Positions 1 to 11,031 of a DNA stretch of 64,000 bases are shown here, piece by piece (position 1 is the first letter of the stretch; each line of letters starts with the position of its first letter). This DNA is from Sporothrix humicola. Taxonomy: Eukaryota > Ascomycota > Sordariomycetes > Ophiostomatales > Ophiostomataceae. The stretch is taken from contig WNYE01000039.1 of NCBI GenBank assembly GCA_021396245.1, positions 310,001 through 374,000 on the forward strand, read 5' to 3'. Position numbers and translations under genes: made by a program. The notes under the pieces are model-generated. The model had not been told where the DNA came from. It worked only from the letters and a program-made list of their open reading frames with translations, and searched no databases.

Positions 1-522
1 CCAGTCGGCCGCGGCCTTGAGCGCGCCCGCGATCGCCTCGGGCGATTCTTTATCATTAACCTCGTACAGGCCGCCGTTGCGCGTCATGCGGCCGACGCAG
101 GCCGCGCTGACCGTCGCCAGCGCCCTGATGCGCACGTCGGACTGCGCCGCATACGACGTGTAGCCGCCCGAGGCGCAGATGCCCAGGACGCCGATGCGCT
201 CAGGGTCCACCTTGCCCTTGAGGGTCGCGAGATAGGTCACGGCCGCCTTGTTGTCCTCGACGCGCTGGTGCGGATCCTCGAGGCCGCGCGGCTCGCCCGT
301 GCTCTCGCCCTGGTAGCCCGCGTCAAAGGTCAGCGCCCAGAACCCGGCCTCCGACAGAATGCGCGCGTGTGTGGCCGACGTCTGTTCCTTCACGCCCGTC
401 ATCGGGTGGCTGACGACGATCGCGGCCTTTTTGCGATCGGGCGAACCGGGCGCCGGGGCGTACAGCTCACCGCTGATGATGAGCATGAACGACGGGAACG
501 AGACCTTGGTTGGTGCAGACAT
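1..522 (-). CDS. Alpha/beta hydrolase, dienelactone-hydrolase/S15-like (3' end outside window)
   Basis: The frame stays open from an ATG at 522-520 to the window edge, giving the first 174 residues. The fold is a serine/cysteine alpha/beta hydrolase. An early beta strand with a SHPMTG oxyanion region lies near residue 38, a DAGYQGES segment near 68, and the nucleophile elbow reads GICASGG near residue 114. Cys116 therefore sits where Ser is usual, as in dienelactone hydrolases. The catalytic Asp and His must lie in the missing C-terminal part. No signal peptide is visible, so a cytosolic hydrolase or acyl-cleaving enzyme is likely, but the substrate cannot be inferred. A TATA-like element lies about 100 bases upstream. 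No intron is needed in the visible part. Family assignment is fairly sure; the exact function is not. Confidence 0.8.
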   Translation of the reverse strand, partial: MSAPTKVSFPSFMLIISGELYAPAPGSPDRKKAAIVVSHPMTGVKEQTSATHARILSEAGFWALTFDAGYQGESTGEPRGLEDPHQRVEDNKAAVTYLATLKGKVDPERIGVLGICASGGYTSYAAQSDVRIRALATVSAACVGRMTRNGGLYEVNDKESPEAIAGALKAAADW

Positions 523-2296
523 TGTGCAGAATGGATATCTGTTGTTGTGCCTTTGAGTGGACGATTATCGATGAGGTGGTTTGATGAGGTAGCATTGAAT
601 CTCAATATCCGTGAGAATGACGTATATATAAACAGCTGTCTGGCATCCCTTGATCCCCGGACCGTACTGTCGGTACTTCGAATTGTGGGCACACGGCGCT
701 AGGCGATCTGAGCTTGGGGAGTTTGTCAACGGTTTCTCGACAGACAGTCCGCTGCTGAGTAAGTTTACATTTGTTTTTCGGCGGTCGGTGCTAGAGCTCA
801 GATGTCTGACGTAAACGAGACAGACTTCTCATAGGCCACAAGCATCAGCAGCTGCAGGCGATCGAGATACATGTGAGAAAGTATAATAATGAGGCAAAAG
901 AGGTGCAGAGTACTGAGCTGAGCCTTGGAGCTCCTGAGAGCTCCTCTCTGTCACATCTGTCAAAAGTCGCCGAATTACCAACAACCCTTCTTTGCGTTGA
1001 TTTTTCTTTTTTCAACGAAAGACGATGGCATAGTCACACACTGAGGCAAATGTGCATGGTGCTTTTAATAATTGATGGGCACGATAGAAAGAATCGTAAT
1101 ACATGGCTTTGTGAATACCGAGATACGATGTGAGCATGACTAGGGTTGTCTGTTACATTGGCGTGATTACATGCTAATTGGGCGCCTATTTCATTCTGAA
1201 TAAATAGAACTTCATTTGCGTCGCGCCTGCCATGGACAAAAGCCTCACTTTAAAACCTGTTGGAAGTCGCGACCTTCATTAAAGAAACAGCATGCCAGTT
1301 GGGTGGTGCCTTCCAAAAGCGACCTCAAAACCCATTGCCTAAGGAAGGCACGAATGGGCCCCAAACATAGAAGACGCATAACCATAATAAGGTCCTTGTT
1401 CGCGACTTCCTCTGACTTGCACCTTCCAATTTTGCTATGTAATCCCATAGTAGGAGACGTAAACAAGGGGTAAATATTTCCTCTCGAAATTGCCGAGCTT
1501 CCCCCTTATTTTTGTCAACAAACAATGCCGCCACAAAATCGACATCCCCCACGAGAATCTACACTTTGCATCCCATCACCCAAGATCAAACAGCACGACG
1601 ATGACAGTACATCAACATCGGGTCTCCAAATGCTCGCATCCACATATACTTCATCGATACAAGCTCTCCGGGAAAGCAGTGCCATACGCTTCTCAACCGG
1701 GAACCATGTTGTGATACCTGCCAATACTCGTCCATTACCACCAGACACCGTACGAGGATTATTGGGGAAGATGCAACAGTACGCAGTTTCTCCATTATCA
1801 TACATCCCATCATACTCTGACAATTCAAGACCTGGTCATCTCCAGATGCGTCTGAAGCACACATGGACTCTTCCACCGAGCCAGGTGGCACGAGGAAAGC
1901 CTCGACAAAGCCTAATCCTCGCCCCGATGCCCATACCTGCAGAAAATACAGTGGCGAAGAAAACGCTAAGGTTTAGTTAGGGTTGTCCGTGTTTCTACGA
2001 CTATAGCAGCACGTTTGGTGGCCTCGCGGTCCAAGGAATAACCGTCATCTCTAGTCGCAACACGATGAACTATCACGAACCGATATCACGTGTCTGGTGT
2101 AATACACTGGTCACCAGTATACAACGCTTATACATAATAAGACCCAGTAATCGAAGCTATGACTAGATTGTTGTAGGATAAAGGTAAGTTGCTACACTTT
2201 TCCAATTTTCCTAGTTCTCCCAATTTTCCCTCCTTCAACACCAAAATCATCAAAGCATCAAGTCACAGAAGAATCAAATCATCAAAAGCATCGAAA
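523..2296. other. Divergent intergenic region
   Basis: This region lies between the hydrolase and the F-box gene, which point away from each other. Short open frames occur on both strands (the longest around 1525-1980), but they have neither the GC-rich codon pattern of the neighbouring genes nor any recognisable domain. Apart from the TATA-like element near 623 I see no RNA gene or repeat. Confidence 0.5.
623..632 (-). promoter_or_regulatory. TATA-like element of the hydrolase gene
   Basis: TATATATAAA on the plus strand (TTTATATATA on the coding strand) lies about 100 bases upstream of the hydrolase ATG. The position fits a core promoter, but it is inferred from sequence and distance only. 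Confidence 0.35.
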
Positions 2297-3836
2297 ATGT
2301 CCAACGCTGAGTCTGCACCACTCCTTCGAGATGTCGACAAAAGAATCGTCGACCTTGACGACCCCGAAAATGAACCGGAGCCCACCTGGTTGACAAACCG
2401 AAAGAGAAACCTCGCAAAGTGCCCCCTCCTCCGGCTGCCGCAAGAGATGACTGATGCCATCCTGGCGCACATAAACGGGCCTGACGACGTCACAATCCGC
2501 GTCCTGAGGCAGACATGCGCATACTTTCGCGACACACTCGTTCCTCATACAGCGCCCGTCACTGTGTATCGTTGGAGAATATTCAATGACCGGCAGCTCG
2601 GCCCATACTATGGCCTTCCGGACAAGTGGGAGGATCGGGTGCGTTTGCAAGACATGATGCAGCGTGATTGTGCGGGCTATTGTGATGAGTGCCGCATTTT
2701 TTCGGAACAGCGGCCAGTTTGCAGAGGTCCTCAGCAACATCCGCGGCAATGTCGACGGCAAACACCCTCCACTGTGGTGCTCGGGCTGCAAAAAGCACCA
2801 CTCGCAGCTCCTCTTTTCGCTTCCCACGGGTCGGTTGGCTTCGTCTCCAACGGTAGAGATCGAAGCCGAGGCCGAGGCCGAGAACGAGACAGAGACAGAC
2901 GGAGAGCGTGTTTGTATTGGTCGGCAGGGCCAAATAATCGTGTGCAGCCACGGCCTCGGGATGACTTGGGGCAGCTCTCTGACTTTGGCCGACAGAGAAC
3001 AGGCCTTGGGAAAAAGATTTCGCGCCCGGGTGCCCTGCAGCAGCTGGAGCCACGCAATGCCGACCAAGTGCATGCCGCTGCACGTGTTTTGGAATCTGAA
3101 TTTGACAGTCGGATGGTGGCCATCGTACAACAATTGGGGAGATTATTACGGCGGTAAGGACTGGGGCGTCCATGTCCTTGACCACTATCCTTGGAGCCCG
3201 CCGATGACGCGGAGTCGGCTGGAGAAGTTGGTTACAAAGGCACTGGAACCAGGCGGTGTCCTGTCAAGTGTGCGCTTTTGTCCTCATGTGACGTCCGACC
3301 GCGAAGAGATGGTGAAGCTGCTTCTCCTGCCTTTCAGCCCCAATCAGTGCTCCTGTTTTGATGGACAGCCGCGCACACAGCTCGAGCTTCAACATGGGCC
3401 AAATTTTTGCGGCGAATACCATCAGATCAGCCCCTACCACCCCTATAGTAGTCCGGGGAGCTGTTGTCGCTGTGTTGACAATATGAAAAGAAACGGAAAG
3501 AAAAAGAAAATGAAGCTACACTCGTTCCTTCCAACAGAGGAAGCCGGATGTAGATGGCCGGATGGCGACCTGGCTGCTCACCAGTTCCGCTGCCGACAAT
3601 GTCCCTTTGTCTACTACTGGATGCGCCAGTCGCTCGGCTGTATATTCTTGCACTGCACCCTAGATACATCCCTCGGGGGCCAGTATCCCACCGACAAGCG
3701 GTGGCTTCGTCTCCTCGACCCTCCGTCGTGGAGACCCGAAAGGAACAAGGAGATGCACCGAGTGACACGGTGTGAGAGCGCCAAATGCCGCACCACAGCC
3801 AACTGGTACAAGCTGGTTCCGTCTGATCTGTCCTAG
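2297..3836 (+). pseudogene. F-box protein, reading frame broken by one base in a T run
   Basis: The start AAAATGTCC at 2297 opens a frame with an F-box at about residues 42-82 (CPLLRLPQEMTDAIL, then RQTCAYFRDTL). This type recruits substrates to SCF ubiquitin ligases through Skp1. The frame reads sense to about 2697, where it must move by one base to enter the frame ending at 3836. The junction falls in six T's at 2697-2702. With five T's the protein would run on into a Cys-rich segment (LWCSGCKKHH) and a C-terminal half rich in Cys, Trp and His, about 512 residues in all. No plausible intron fits. It may be a sequencing or assembly error, or a true recent disabling mutation. Without a frame change, translation ends at 3157 after about 150 unrelated residues. 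The substrate is unknown. Confidence 0.75.
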
Positions 3837-5426
3837 CAATCATGATCATCATCTGATTGATAGGATCTTTTTTTCGTCCAAAGTCGATTCCCACTTGCTC
3901 TGCAACTTGTACGAGTGCAACTGTTCCGTCCCACACCGTCCCAACACATATGTCAAGGTCATTTTGGTCTCAACTCACATAAGATGACCACAAGTCGTTC
4001 TCTGCCCAATCGTAACTTATACGTCTTGTTAGTCTATTCTTGTTTGTTGCTGGGTGAGTCGGCATCACAACTACAAAAGAGGCAAGTGCGGTGGTGAGGC
4101 CTGCTGCATTGTTTACTTTCCGTATCGGGAGTAAACAATCGTATTGATTTGCGCCGTGCCTGCCGAGAATGAACAGATGATGCCTTATTGTTTTGTGTGC
4201 GTCGTATAGCACATTTTTTTCTTTTCACATTTTTTCTTTTACGGAAGGAACGAGGCTCAGCCGAGATTTTACCGTTGGATGTCCATCCGATTTCCGTACT
4301 TTGAAAACCAAGAATTCTTCAGCAATACCGGACGAGACACTCAAAACGTCCGAATCAGGAAATACAGAATAACAAGTGTTATTGGATGAAACAGACGAAA
4401 GCTCGGAGGTGTGACGTTGGACGGACGTAATGTTTGGCATCTCATCCGAAATGTTGTGTGGAGAGAGGGTGTTAGCCCCATGGAACTTTCCATGAAACAG
4501 GGTCTTTTTGTCTGATAGGTGCCATTTCCCAATTTGGAGAAATATGCTCCGGCGGCAGGCACTTGTCCTCAAGTGTTCTCCTCTCTTTCTTTTCGTCCGT
4601 CCCAGAGATAAAACTAGCGGCGATGGTGAGGTGGATTTAAGGACGAATTAGCGGGGAAAGTGTCAAAGGTGAACGGTGAATGCCGGCAAAGTCTTGGCGC
4701 TGATAAGCCGGGGCATTGTTGAAGGATTCTGGAACCGTCGTGAGATACTGGTAGCGCAGCCCTTTTCTAATATCTCCTATTTTGGACTGGCGCGCTTTTG
4801 TCCGATTTCCAGCACGATTACGGCGTACAGGGGAAGGTGGGCAACAACGATACACGCTCACGCTTTGACCTGGCTTGACGTCTACCTCTCACGTTTCCCC
4901 AAACCCATCTTCACTTTTGCCTCTCATGGAAATAATGGGCGTGGGGAAGGATCAGATAGGGGCACACGCGCGCTCACAGTCCGGTCCTTTCCACGACACA
5001 CTTTCACGGCGACAGTGACAAGGACACCTGAGAGACTCAGCACATACGAGCCGATTGCCGCATTTACTCATTTGACTTACACGCGCAATGGCGATATTCG
5101 GACAGGCCGCGGTACTATCTCGATCCTGTCTTTCCGTTTCTTGATATTGGCATCTGTTTATCTTCCTTCTCCTGTCTACTGTCCTCACATATCTCCACAT
5201 TCATCCAATCCACCGCATCCACCTCTCCCACAATCTCCCACGTTTCCTCCCCAGACTGTCCTGTCTATCTCTGTCTGCCAAGATATATAATATATATACG
5301 AGTCGACATCTCCAGCCTCGTCCCATTGATCACCATCGTGTCATCGCACATTGTCACTTCTTTTATTCAAACATTTCATCATTATCATCATTACATTTCA
5401 ACCCCTTACTTCACCCACCCACCACA
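3837..5426. other. Intergenic region upstream of the permease
   Basis: It holds the 3' flank of the F-box gene and the promoter and leader of the permease. The last 200 bases are rich in C, T and A (repeated CATTATCA and CCACC runs), as in fungal 5' leaders. A long open frame at 4676-5290 has no domain and a poor codon pattern. No RNA gene seen. Confidence 0.5.
5284..5298 (+). promoter_or_regulatory. TATA-like tract upstream of the permease
   Basis: The tract ATATATAATATATAT lies about 130 bases before the permease ATG, a plausible distance for a core promoter in filamentous fungi. Inferred from position only. Confidence 0.35.
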
Positions 5427-7250
5427 ATGGAAAGACCCCATGCTACACCGTCCCTTACGGACATTTCGGCCGTTGCCGCGCCCACCAAACCGGGCAACGG
5501 CGCCGACCTCGACGATCTCGAGCTCGAGGCCGTCGGGTACAAGCGCGAGATGCCGCGGCAGTTCTCGACGCTCAGTTTGGGTGCGCTGTCGTTTACGCTG
5601 ACGTGCACGTGGCTGGGCTTCGGGTCGTCGATCGGCACGGGCATCACGGAGGCGAGCGCGGGCGGCGCCATCTGGACGATGCCGATTGTGGCGGTGATGA
5701 CGGTGATTTTGTCGCTGGGCATGGCCGAGCTGGCGTCGGCGTATCCCGTGGCGGGCGCGCAGTACTACTGGTCGTACATGGTGGCGAGCGAGCCGTACAA
5801 GCCGTTTGCGGCGTACATTAACGGGTGGATGAGCGTGATTGGGTGGTGGCTGGGCGCGAGTTCGGTGTCAAACTTTGTGTCGTCGATGGTGCTGTCGATT
5901 GCGGCGCTGTGGTACCCCGACTACGACTACCAGCACTGGCAGCAGTGGCTGCTGTATGTGCTGCTGATGTGGATGGCGGTGGCCCTCAACATTCTGGGGC
6001 ACCATTTAATCCCCCTCTTTAACAAGCTGATTAGTAGGTTTCTCTATACACCCCCATCTTTCTGCTACGCATGCTAACGGTCAGCCTACCTCTCCGTCGT
6101 CCTCCTCCTCACCACGACGCTCGTCCTCTTCATCTGCAGCCGCCACAACCACGCGCCTGCCTCGTGGATCTTTGGCGACTTTACGTCCAGCACGGGCTGG
6201 TCCAACAAGGGCCTGCCGGTCCTCCTCGCGACTGTCAACACCGTGTTCAGCTTCCTCGGCAGTGACTGCGGCGCCCACATGTGCGAGGAAATTCCCAACC
6301 CGGGCCGCAACGTTCCCCGCGTCATTGTCTTGCCCCTAATTGGCGGCTTCATCACGGCCTTCCCCTTTGCCATTGCCTGCATGTACGCCATTACCGACGT
6401 CGAGGCCGTCCTGAACACGCGCACCGGCCTGCCTCTGATCGAGATTTACCGCCAGGGTACCGGCAGTACTGTGGCCGCCTCCATCTTGACCGCCCTCTTT
6501 GCCACCTGCTTCTTCGGCTGTCTCGTTGGCAACGTCACCACTTCATCTCGTACACTCTGGGCCGTCTCCCGCGACGGTGCCCTCCCTTTCAGCAACATCT
6601 GGCGCCAGGTCAGCCCGCGCTTCAAGATGCCCATGAACGCCGTCCTCCTGTCGGGCACATTTGTCTCTGTAAGTTTCGGTCCTCGCTTCGCTCGCTTTTC
6701 TTTTTTTTTCCTCGCTTTTCTTTTTTTTTCCTCGCTTCGCTCGCTTTTCTTTTTTATCCTCGCTTCGCTCGCAACATCGCAACAACACTCACTAACAACT
6801 CAGATCTACGGCGTCATCTTCATCGGCTCAACCACGGCCTTCTCCGCCATGGTCTCCGCCAACATTTTGTTCCTCCAAACAACCTGCGCCATTCCCCAGG
6901 CCATTGTCCTTTGGCGCGGGCGCGACCGCGTCCTCCCCGAACGCTACTTTAACCTCGGCCGCTTCGGCGCCCCGATCAATGTGATTGGCGTCGCCTGGGT
7001 CCTGTTTGTCGACGTCATCGCCTGCTTCCCCACGGCCATGCCCGTCACGCCCAGCAACATGAGCTACGTTTCTGTTGTGGCGACCGGTCTCACCGGTTTT
7101 GTCATTATTCTGTGGTTCACCTCGAAGAGGGGCGTCTTCCAGGGCCCGCGCGTCGACGAGGCCAAGCTCATGGAGCGCCGCATGGCCGCCCTCGACGGCG
7201 TCCCGGTCGACGAGGAGCATCAGACGGGCAACAAGGGTGAGAAGGAGTAA
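5427..7250 (+). CDS. APC-superfamily permease (GABA/choline/amino-acid type)
   Basis: Three exons (5427-6033, 6085-6668, 6804-7250) give 545 residues, the usual size for fungal Uga4/Hnm1-type permeases. A cytosolic N-terminus of about 45 residues precedes roughly twelve hydrophobic segments. The first carries the Gly-rich helix WLGFGSSIGTGITEASAGG, and SDCGAHMCEEIPNPGRNVP after helix 6 matches this subfamily. Intron 1 is 51 bases with a GCTAACGG branch site. Intron 2 is 135 bases, a multiple of three, so it reads through without a stop, but its Phe/Ser-rich translation interrupts a helix and it has GTAAGT and ACTAAC...CAG signals. Intron 2 also carries copies of a GC-rich repeat. The substrate (GABA, choline, polyamine or another amine) cannot be decided. 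The neighbours suggest amino-acid or amine use. It is convergent with the aminotransferase. Confidence 0.9.
6681..6772 (+). repeat. CTCGCTTCGCTCGC repeat cluster inside permease intron 2
   Basis: Three full copies of CTCGCTTCGCTCGC (6682-6695, 6731-6744, 6759-6772) and one shortened copy near 6711 are separated by runs of T. Together they fill most of the intron. The same motif occurs in the PET191 intron and, reversed relative to the gene, in the intron of the coiled-coil gene at 52581-52651. Confidence 0.9.
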
Positions 7251-7886
7251 AACAAACAAGTAAATAAGTAAACAATGGGAATATTTGTTGACAACCCCAT
7301 GTTTATAGGCAAGACACGGGCTACCGTGGCAACTGGAAGCGCGACTTAGATAGATCATCCGATGTAGACACGCATGTGTTACAACCTTATATATACAATT
7401 AATTCATCTTATGAAAACCATGCTTTTCATCCCGTATTATTTGGTGGCGTGTTATGTGTTTGTTAGACGACGATGTTTTACATATGTCAGATGGAAGAGC
7501 CATGCCATGAAAAATACACGAGATAAAAATCTTATTAATTCAAAGACTTATGGACGAAAGAGGCAAAAGATGGAGGATATACCGGATGAAATGTCTGCAA
7601 GTACGACCGAAATGTCAAGTCGGGCCTGACTCGGGTGAGCCTACGCCGACTTCAGCATCCCATCTATGTATTCTTCTCATCGTCTGGCTCACTTGTGTTA
7701 CCTTAACAAAATTGCTACTGTTATTCAATCTCAATCCACAGAAGGCCTCAACTTGTTCAGTTCTCTGGCAATTCAGTTTGAAAGAAATTATATTCATTAA
7801 CCAGAAACGAAGTAAATGCAGTCTATCCCCTCTTTTCATATGTACATCCATTATCATCTCCTTCAGTCGTCGCCTCCCCTCTTCCC
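7251..7886. other. Convergent intergenic region (3' flanks)
   Basis: AT-rich stretch between two stop codons facing each other. It should hold both 3' untranslated regions and polyadenylation sites. No gene or clear repeat is visible. Confidence 0.5.
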
Positions 7887-8849
7887 CTAGTACTTGATTT
7901 CAAAGCTGTAGGCGTCCTGGTAGTGCATGGCCCAGTACTCGTCCCAGATGGCCTTGGTGATGGGGCCGACCTTGCCGTCGGCGACGGGCTTGCCGTCCAG
8001 CTGCGTGATGGGCATGATGCCGCCGGCCGTTGTGCACATCAAAATCTCGTCGGCCTCGTAGACACGCTCAATGGGCACAAACTCGAGGCGCATCTCGTAG
8101 CCGAGCTTCTTGGCGGCGTCCATGACGCTGCGGCGCGTGACGCCTTCCAAAACGCCGCGGGCGGGGGAGTACAGCACACCATCCTTAATGAGGACAACAT
8201 TGAAGCCCGAACCTTCTGTGAGGTGGGCATCGCCGTCGGTCAGGAACGGATAGGTGGCGCCGCGGTCCTGGGCCTCGAGCATGGCGCGCGTCAGGTCGCC
8301 CCACTGCAGGTTTTTGATGGTCGGGTCGAAGGAGCCGGGCGAGATGCGGCGGACGGTGCGGGCGACGACAGACGAACCAGTACCGTTCATCTGCACGGCC
8401 GGGTCCATGACCCACACGTACGGCATGATGAACATGTACAGCCGGTTGACAATGTCCTTGGGGTCGGTGCCGCGGACGCCCTTGAGGCCGCGCGTGACGA
8501 TGATTTCCACAAAAACGTCCTTGATGCCACTCTGCGCGACCATGTCGACGAGCGTGGCCTTGACCTGCTCGCGCGGCAGCGGCAGCTTGAGGCGCATCTT
8601 GCCGCATGACGCGATGAAGCGGTCCAGGTGGTCGTCCAGACGGAAAAAGCGGCCGTCCCACACGCTAGGCACATCGTACGTCAGGTCGCTGTGCATGAAG
8701 CCCTCATCCAACAAGGGGATGCGGGCCTCGTGCAGCGGCACCAGCTCGCCCTCGATCCACGCGACGCCGCGGGCGAACTTGTTGTCGCTCTTGGCCAGGG
8801 CGGCCGTGCGCGCCTCGTAGGCGTCAAAGACCTTTTGCATAGTAGCCAT
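7887..8849 (-). CDS. Fold-type IV PLP aminotransferase (BCAT / (R)-amine / D-amino-acid transaminase family)
   Basis: A single exon of 320 residues. The ATG at 8849 is chosen because MATMQKVFDAYEARTAAL begins the family; the open frame extends upstream to 9077 but without family similarity. The N-terminal domain has WIEGELVPLHEARIPLLDEG and SDLTYDV. The PLP Schiff-base lysine is Lys179 in FDPTIKNLQWGDL, and Glu212 in LTEGSGFNV contacts the cofactor ring nitrogen. TTAGGIMP near residue 273 fits the phosphate and carboxylate region. Length and motifs match fungal enzymes of the (R)-selective amine transaminase and D-amino-acid transaminase branch more than mitochondrial BCATs, and no targeting peptide is seen. 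The D-amino-acid oxidase lies next to it on the same strand, which favours a D-amino acid or chiral amine substrate; this is inference. Confidence 0.9.
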   Translation of the reverse strand: MATMQKVFDAYEARTAALAKSDNKFARGVAWIEGELVPLHEARIPLLDEGFMHSDLTYDVPSVWDGRFFRLDDHLDRFIASCGKMRLKLPLPREQVKATLVDMVAQSGIKDVFVEIIVTRGLKGVRGTDPKDIVNRLYMFIMPYVWVMDPAVQMNGTGSSVVARTVRRISPGSFDPTIKNLQWGDLTRAMLEAQDRGATYPFLTDGDAHLTEGSGFNVVLIKDGVLYSPARGVLEGVTRRSVMDAAKKLGYEMRLEFVPIERVYEADEILMCTTAGGIMPITQLDGKPVADGKVGPITKAIWDEYWAMHYQDAYSFEIKY

Positions 8850-9856
8850 TGTGGGAGAGGGGGGAGTGTTGTTGTGTGAAGGAGGAAGAAGTTGTGTTGT
8901 CGATGGTGACGTTGAGAAGAGTCGAGATGAGCTGAGGACAGTCAAGTGAGGATAAGATAGATATGAATGTAAAACAAAGTGAACTGACGACGCGACGTCA
9001 AGATAAATATATGAAAGGAAGACGCAGATGGATACGTCACGGCTCGTCGTCCCGGCTGGTCTTTCTCCTTTGAGCAATAGTTGTGCCCCTCGTTGCTTTT
9101 CTTTTTTCTTCTTTTTTTATGCTCTCTTTTTTCCACTCTTTTCTTTCCTCGCTACGCATTACACCGCGTTCACACGTACATTGCACAGCTGTACTGTCAG
9201 ACTTAGTTCTTGCATGTCCATTTTTGGGTATCTGTTGTGGAGGGGCAGCTCCAAAATCAAACACATTTTGGTGACACAATCCGAGATCCGATATCCGATG
9301 TGGGAAGAAGTGGTGAGGCTTGCAGACTGGTCAGTGACAGGCGCTTAAGTTTGGTGTAAGACCGACCGCATTTCTCCTAATCTAGTAATTCCTATTCAGG
9401 AATAATATGTAAGTCGGCCACTGTAACAGGCCGTCACATGCACTAGGACCCCTGGCACTTAGCGAGTCGACATCACCTAAAATGCGGCAAAACTACGGCA
9501 GGCCAAAGGCACCAAAAGACACCAAAGACAAAGGCCGACCGACTTTCCGACATGGTCGGGTTTGTCGACTTTTCTCCAATCGACTGCCGTTCTTTTCTCC
9601 TAATTCTGCAGCGCTAACTGCGATGGGCACTGCACAAAGGTGGACATCAAGGGTCTCGACGCAGCAAGCTCAAGCTGTTTGCATCATAGCTTTATCTTAT
9701 CTGTACAAGCTGTATTGTGCATTTGTGTGTCTTGTTTTTGTTTTGTAAACTGGTGAAAAGAAGTATCCAAAATGTAAATGTAAACAGATCTATGTAACAT
9801 GGCGCAAGATTTTAAGCAGTAGATAACATGGTGTCTTTAGGCACGCCCCGGCATAC
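8850..9856. other. Intergenic region, aminotransferase promoter and oxidase 3' flank
   Basis: It holds the aminotransferase promoter; a weak TATA-like ATAAATATATG is near 9004-9014, about 160 bases upstream of its ATG. Beyond that is an AG-rich coding-strand tract (CT-rich on the plus strand, 9090-9150). No other gene is supported. Confidence 0.45.
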
Positions 9857-11031
9857 CTACAGCGAGGCCTGCACTGACTGCGTCGGCAACAGCGCCTCCA
9901 CCGTCTTGACCGCATCCAGGGCCATGCCGTAGCCCGCCTGGTACCCCGTGCCACCGGCACCGTAATTGTGCACCAGCGCCCGTGCCCGGCCGCCGACGAC
10001 AAGCTCAACTCTTTCAACGCGCGCACCACCCTCGCGCGATGGCCGCAGACCAGATGCGACGCCCAGCACCTCCGGACCCTGGCCGCCGTTGCTGCCACGC
10101 AGTTCGGACGAGAGGGCGGTTGTCCGCTTCAAAATGTCTTGCGTCTCGTGGTCGTACGTGGCGTGGTCGCCCACGTGCTTCTGCAGGTAGCCGCCCAGAA
10201 TAACCTGGCCGTTGGAGAGTGGTCGCGGGATGACGTAGGTAATGTACCCGTCACCGTAGCGCATCATGTTGCGCGTGACGCCGGGCGCGCGCACCACCAG
10301 CACCTGGCCGCGTGTCGGGTAGCAGTTGGCGTCCTTGACGCCGGCGAAGTTCGCCGCGGCGTTGCCGATGCAGTTGAACACGATTTCGGTAGTGGGAGAA
10401 ACGACCGACGCCAGATCGTCCACGGAGCGCCGGACAAAGGTGACGCCGGCTTTCTGGAGGGTCGCGTGCAGCCACTGCAGGTGTTTGGGTGCGTGGATCG
10501 TCACCGTGTTGAACGTCACGCCGAACGCGGCGCCTTGCGGGAGTTCGCCGGAAGTCATAACGTGGAACTGGTCGTCAGCGCAGGAAGGCAGATTGAGTGG
10601 GCTGGGGTGAAAGGCTCACATTCTCCAGATACTCCGACATGATCTTGATCTTGTCTTGGGGGACGACATCGTCCCAGATTTCGGTCGAGGGCGTCCGCGC
10701 CACGAACGACTCGGCCGAGTTGTGCGTGGCCAGCTGCAACAGGTGCCGGTAGCCCAGCCGGTCCCACCGCAGCGCATTGGCGTCGCTGCCCGAGATGGAC
10801 GAGTAGTTGCACCCCGCCCACGGCGATGTGTAGTCGGGCGCCGTGTCGCCGGGCAGGTGCTGCGCGACAATCGTTACGAGGTGGCCGAGGCCTTTGCGGG
10901 CGAGCACAAGGGCGACGTCGAGGCCGATGATGCCGGCGCTGCACTGTTAGCAAGAAAGCATTTTCAATGGAATGCCATCAGGGAACTCACCCCAGAATGA
11001 CGATGCTGTCTTTGGCTGTCCAGGTGGCCAT
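9857..11031 (-). CDS. D-amino-acid oxidase (FAD-dependent)
   Basis: Three exons on the minus strand (11031-10991, 10938-10620, 10567-9857) give 356 residues, normal for this family. Exon 1 encodes MATWTAKDSIVILG. The dinucleotide fold GAGIIG is formed across intron 1 at residues 14-19. PRPLSNGQVILGG near residue 234 and GLRPSREGG near 293 (the Arg binds the substrate carboxylate) are present. The signature HNYGAGGTGYQAGYGMA at about 320-336 matches the DAAO pattern. The enzyme oxidises D-amino acids to imino acids, releasing H2O2, usually in peroxisomes. The C-terminus here is ASL, which is not a standard PTS1, so peroxisomal targeting is uncertain. Intron 1 has two AGs five bases apart; only the second (ending at 10939) keeps the frame. 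The gene lies in tandem with the aminotransferase and is divergent from a regulator-like gene. Confidence 0.93.

Noticed and set aside
1525..1980. Open frame of 151 codons near the left end
   Set aside because: No similarity that I recognise, AT-rich codons, and overlapping frames of the same size on the other strand.
1966..1986. TTAGTTAGGGTT resembling telomere repeat
   Set aside because: Only one unit is present; not a telomeric array.
4676..5290. Open frame of 204 codons upstream of the permease
   Set aside because: Lies in the promoter, has no domain and ends within the TATA-like tract.
6669..6803. Reading the permease straight through intron 2
   Set aside because: It stays open because 135 is a multiple of three, but it would insert a Phe/Ser-rich repeat into a membrane helix and the splice signals are strong.
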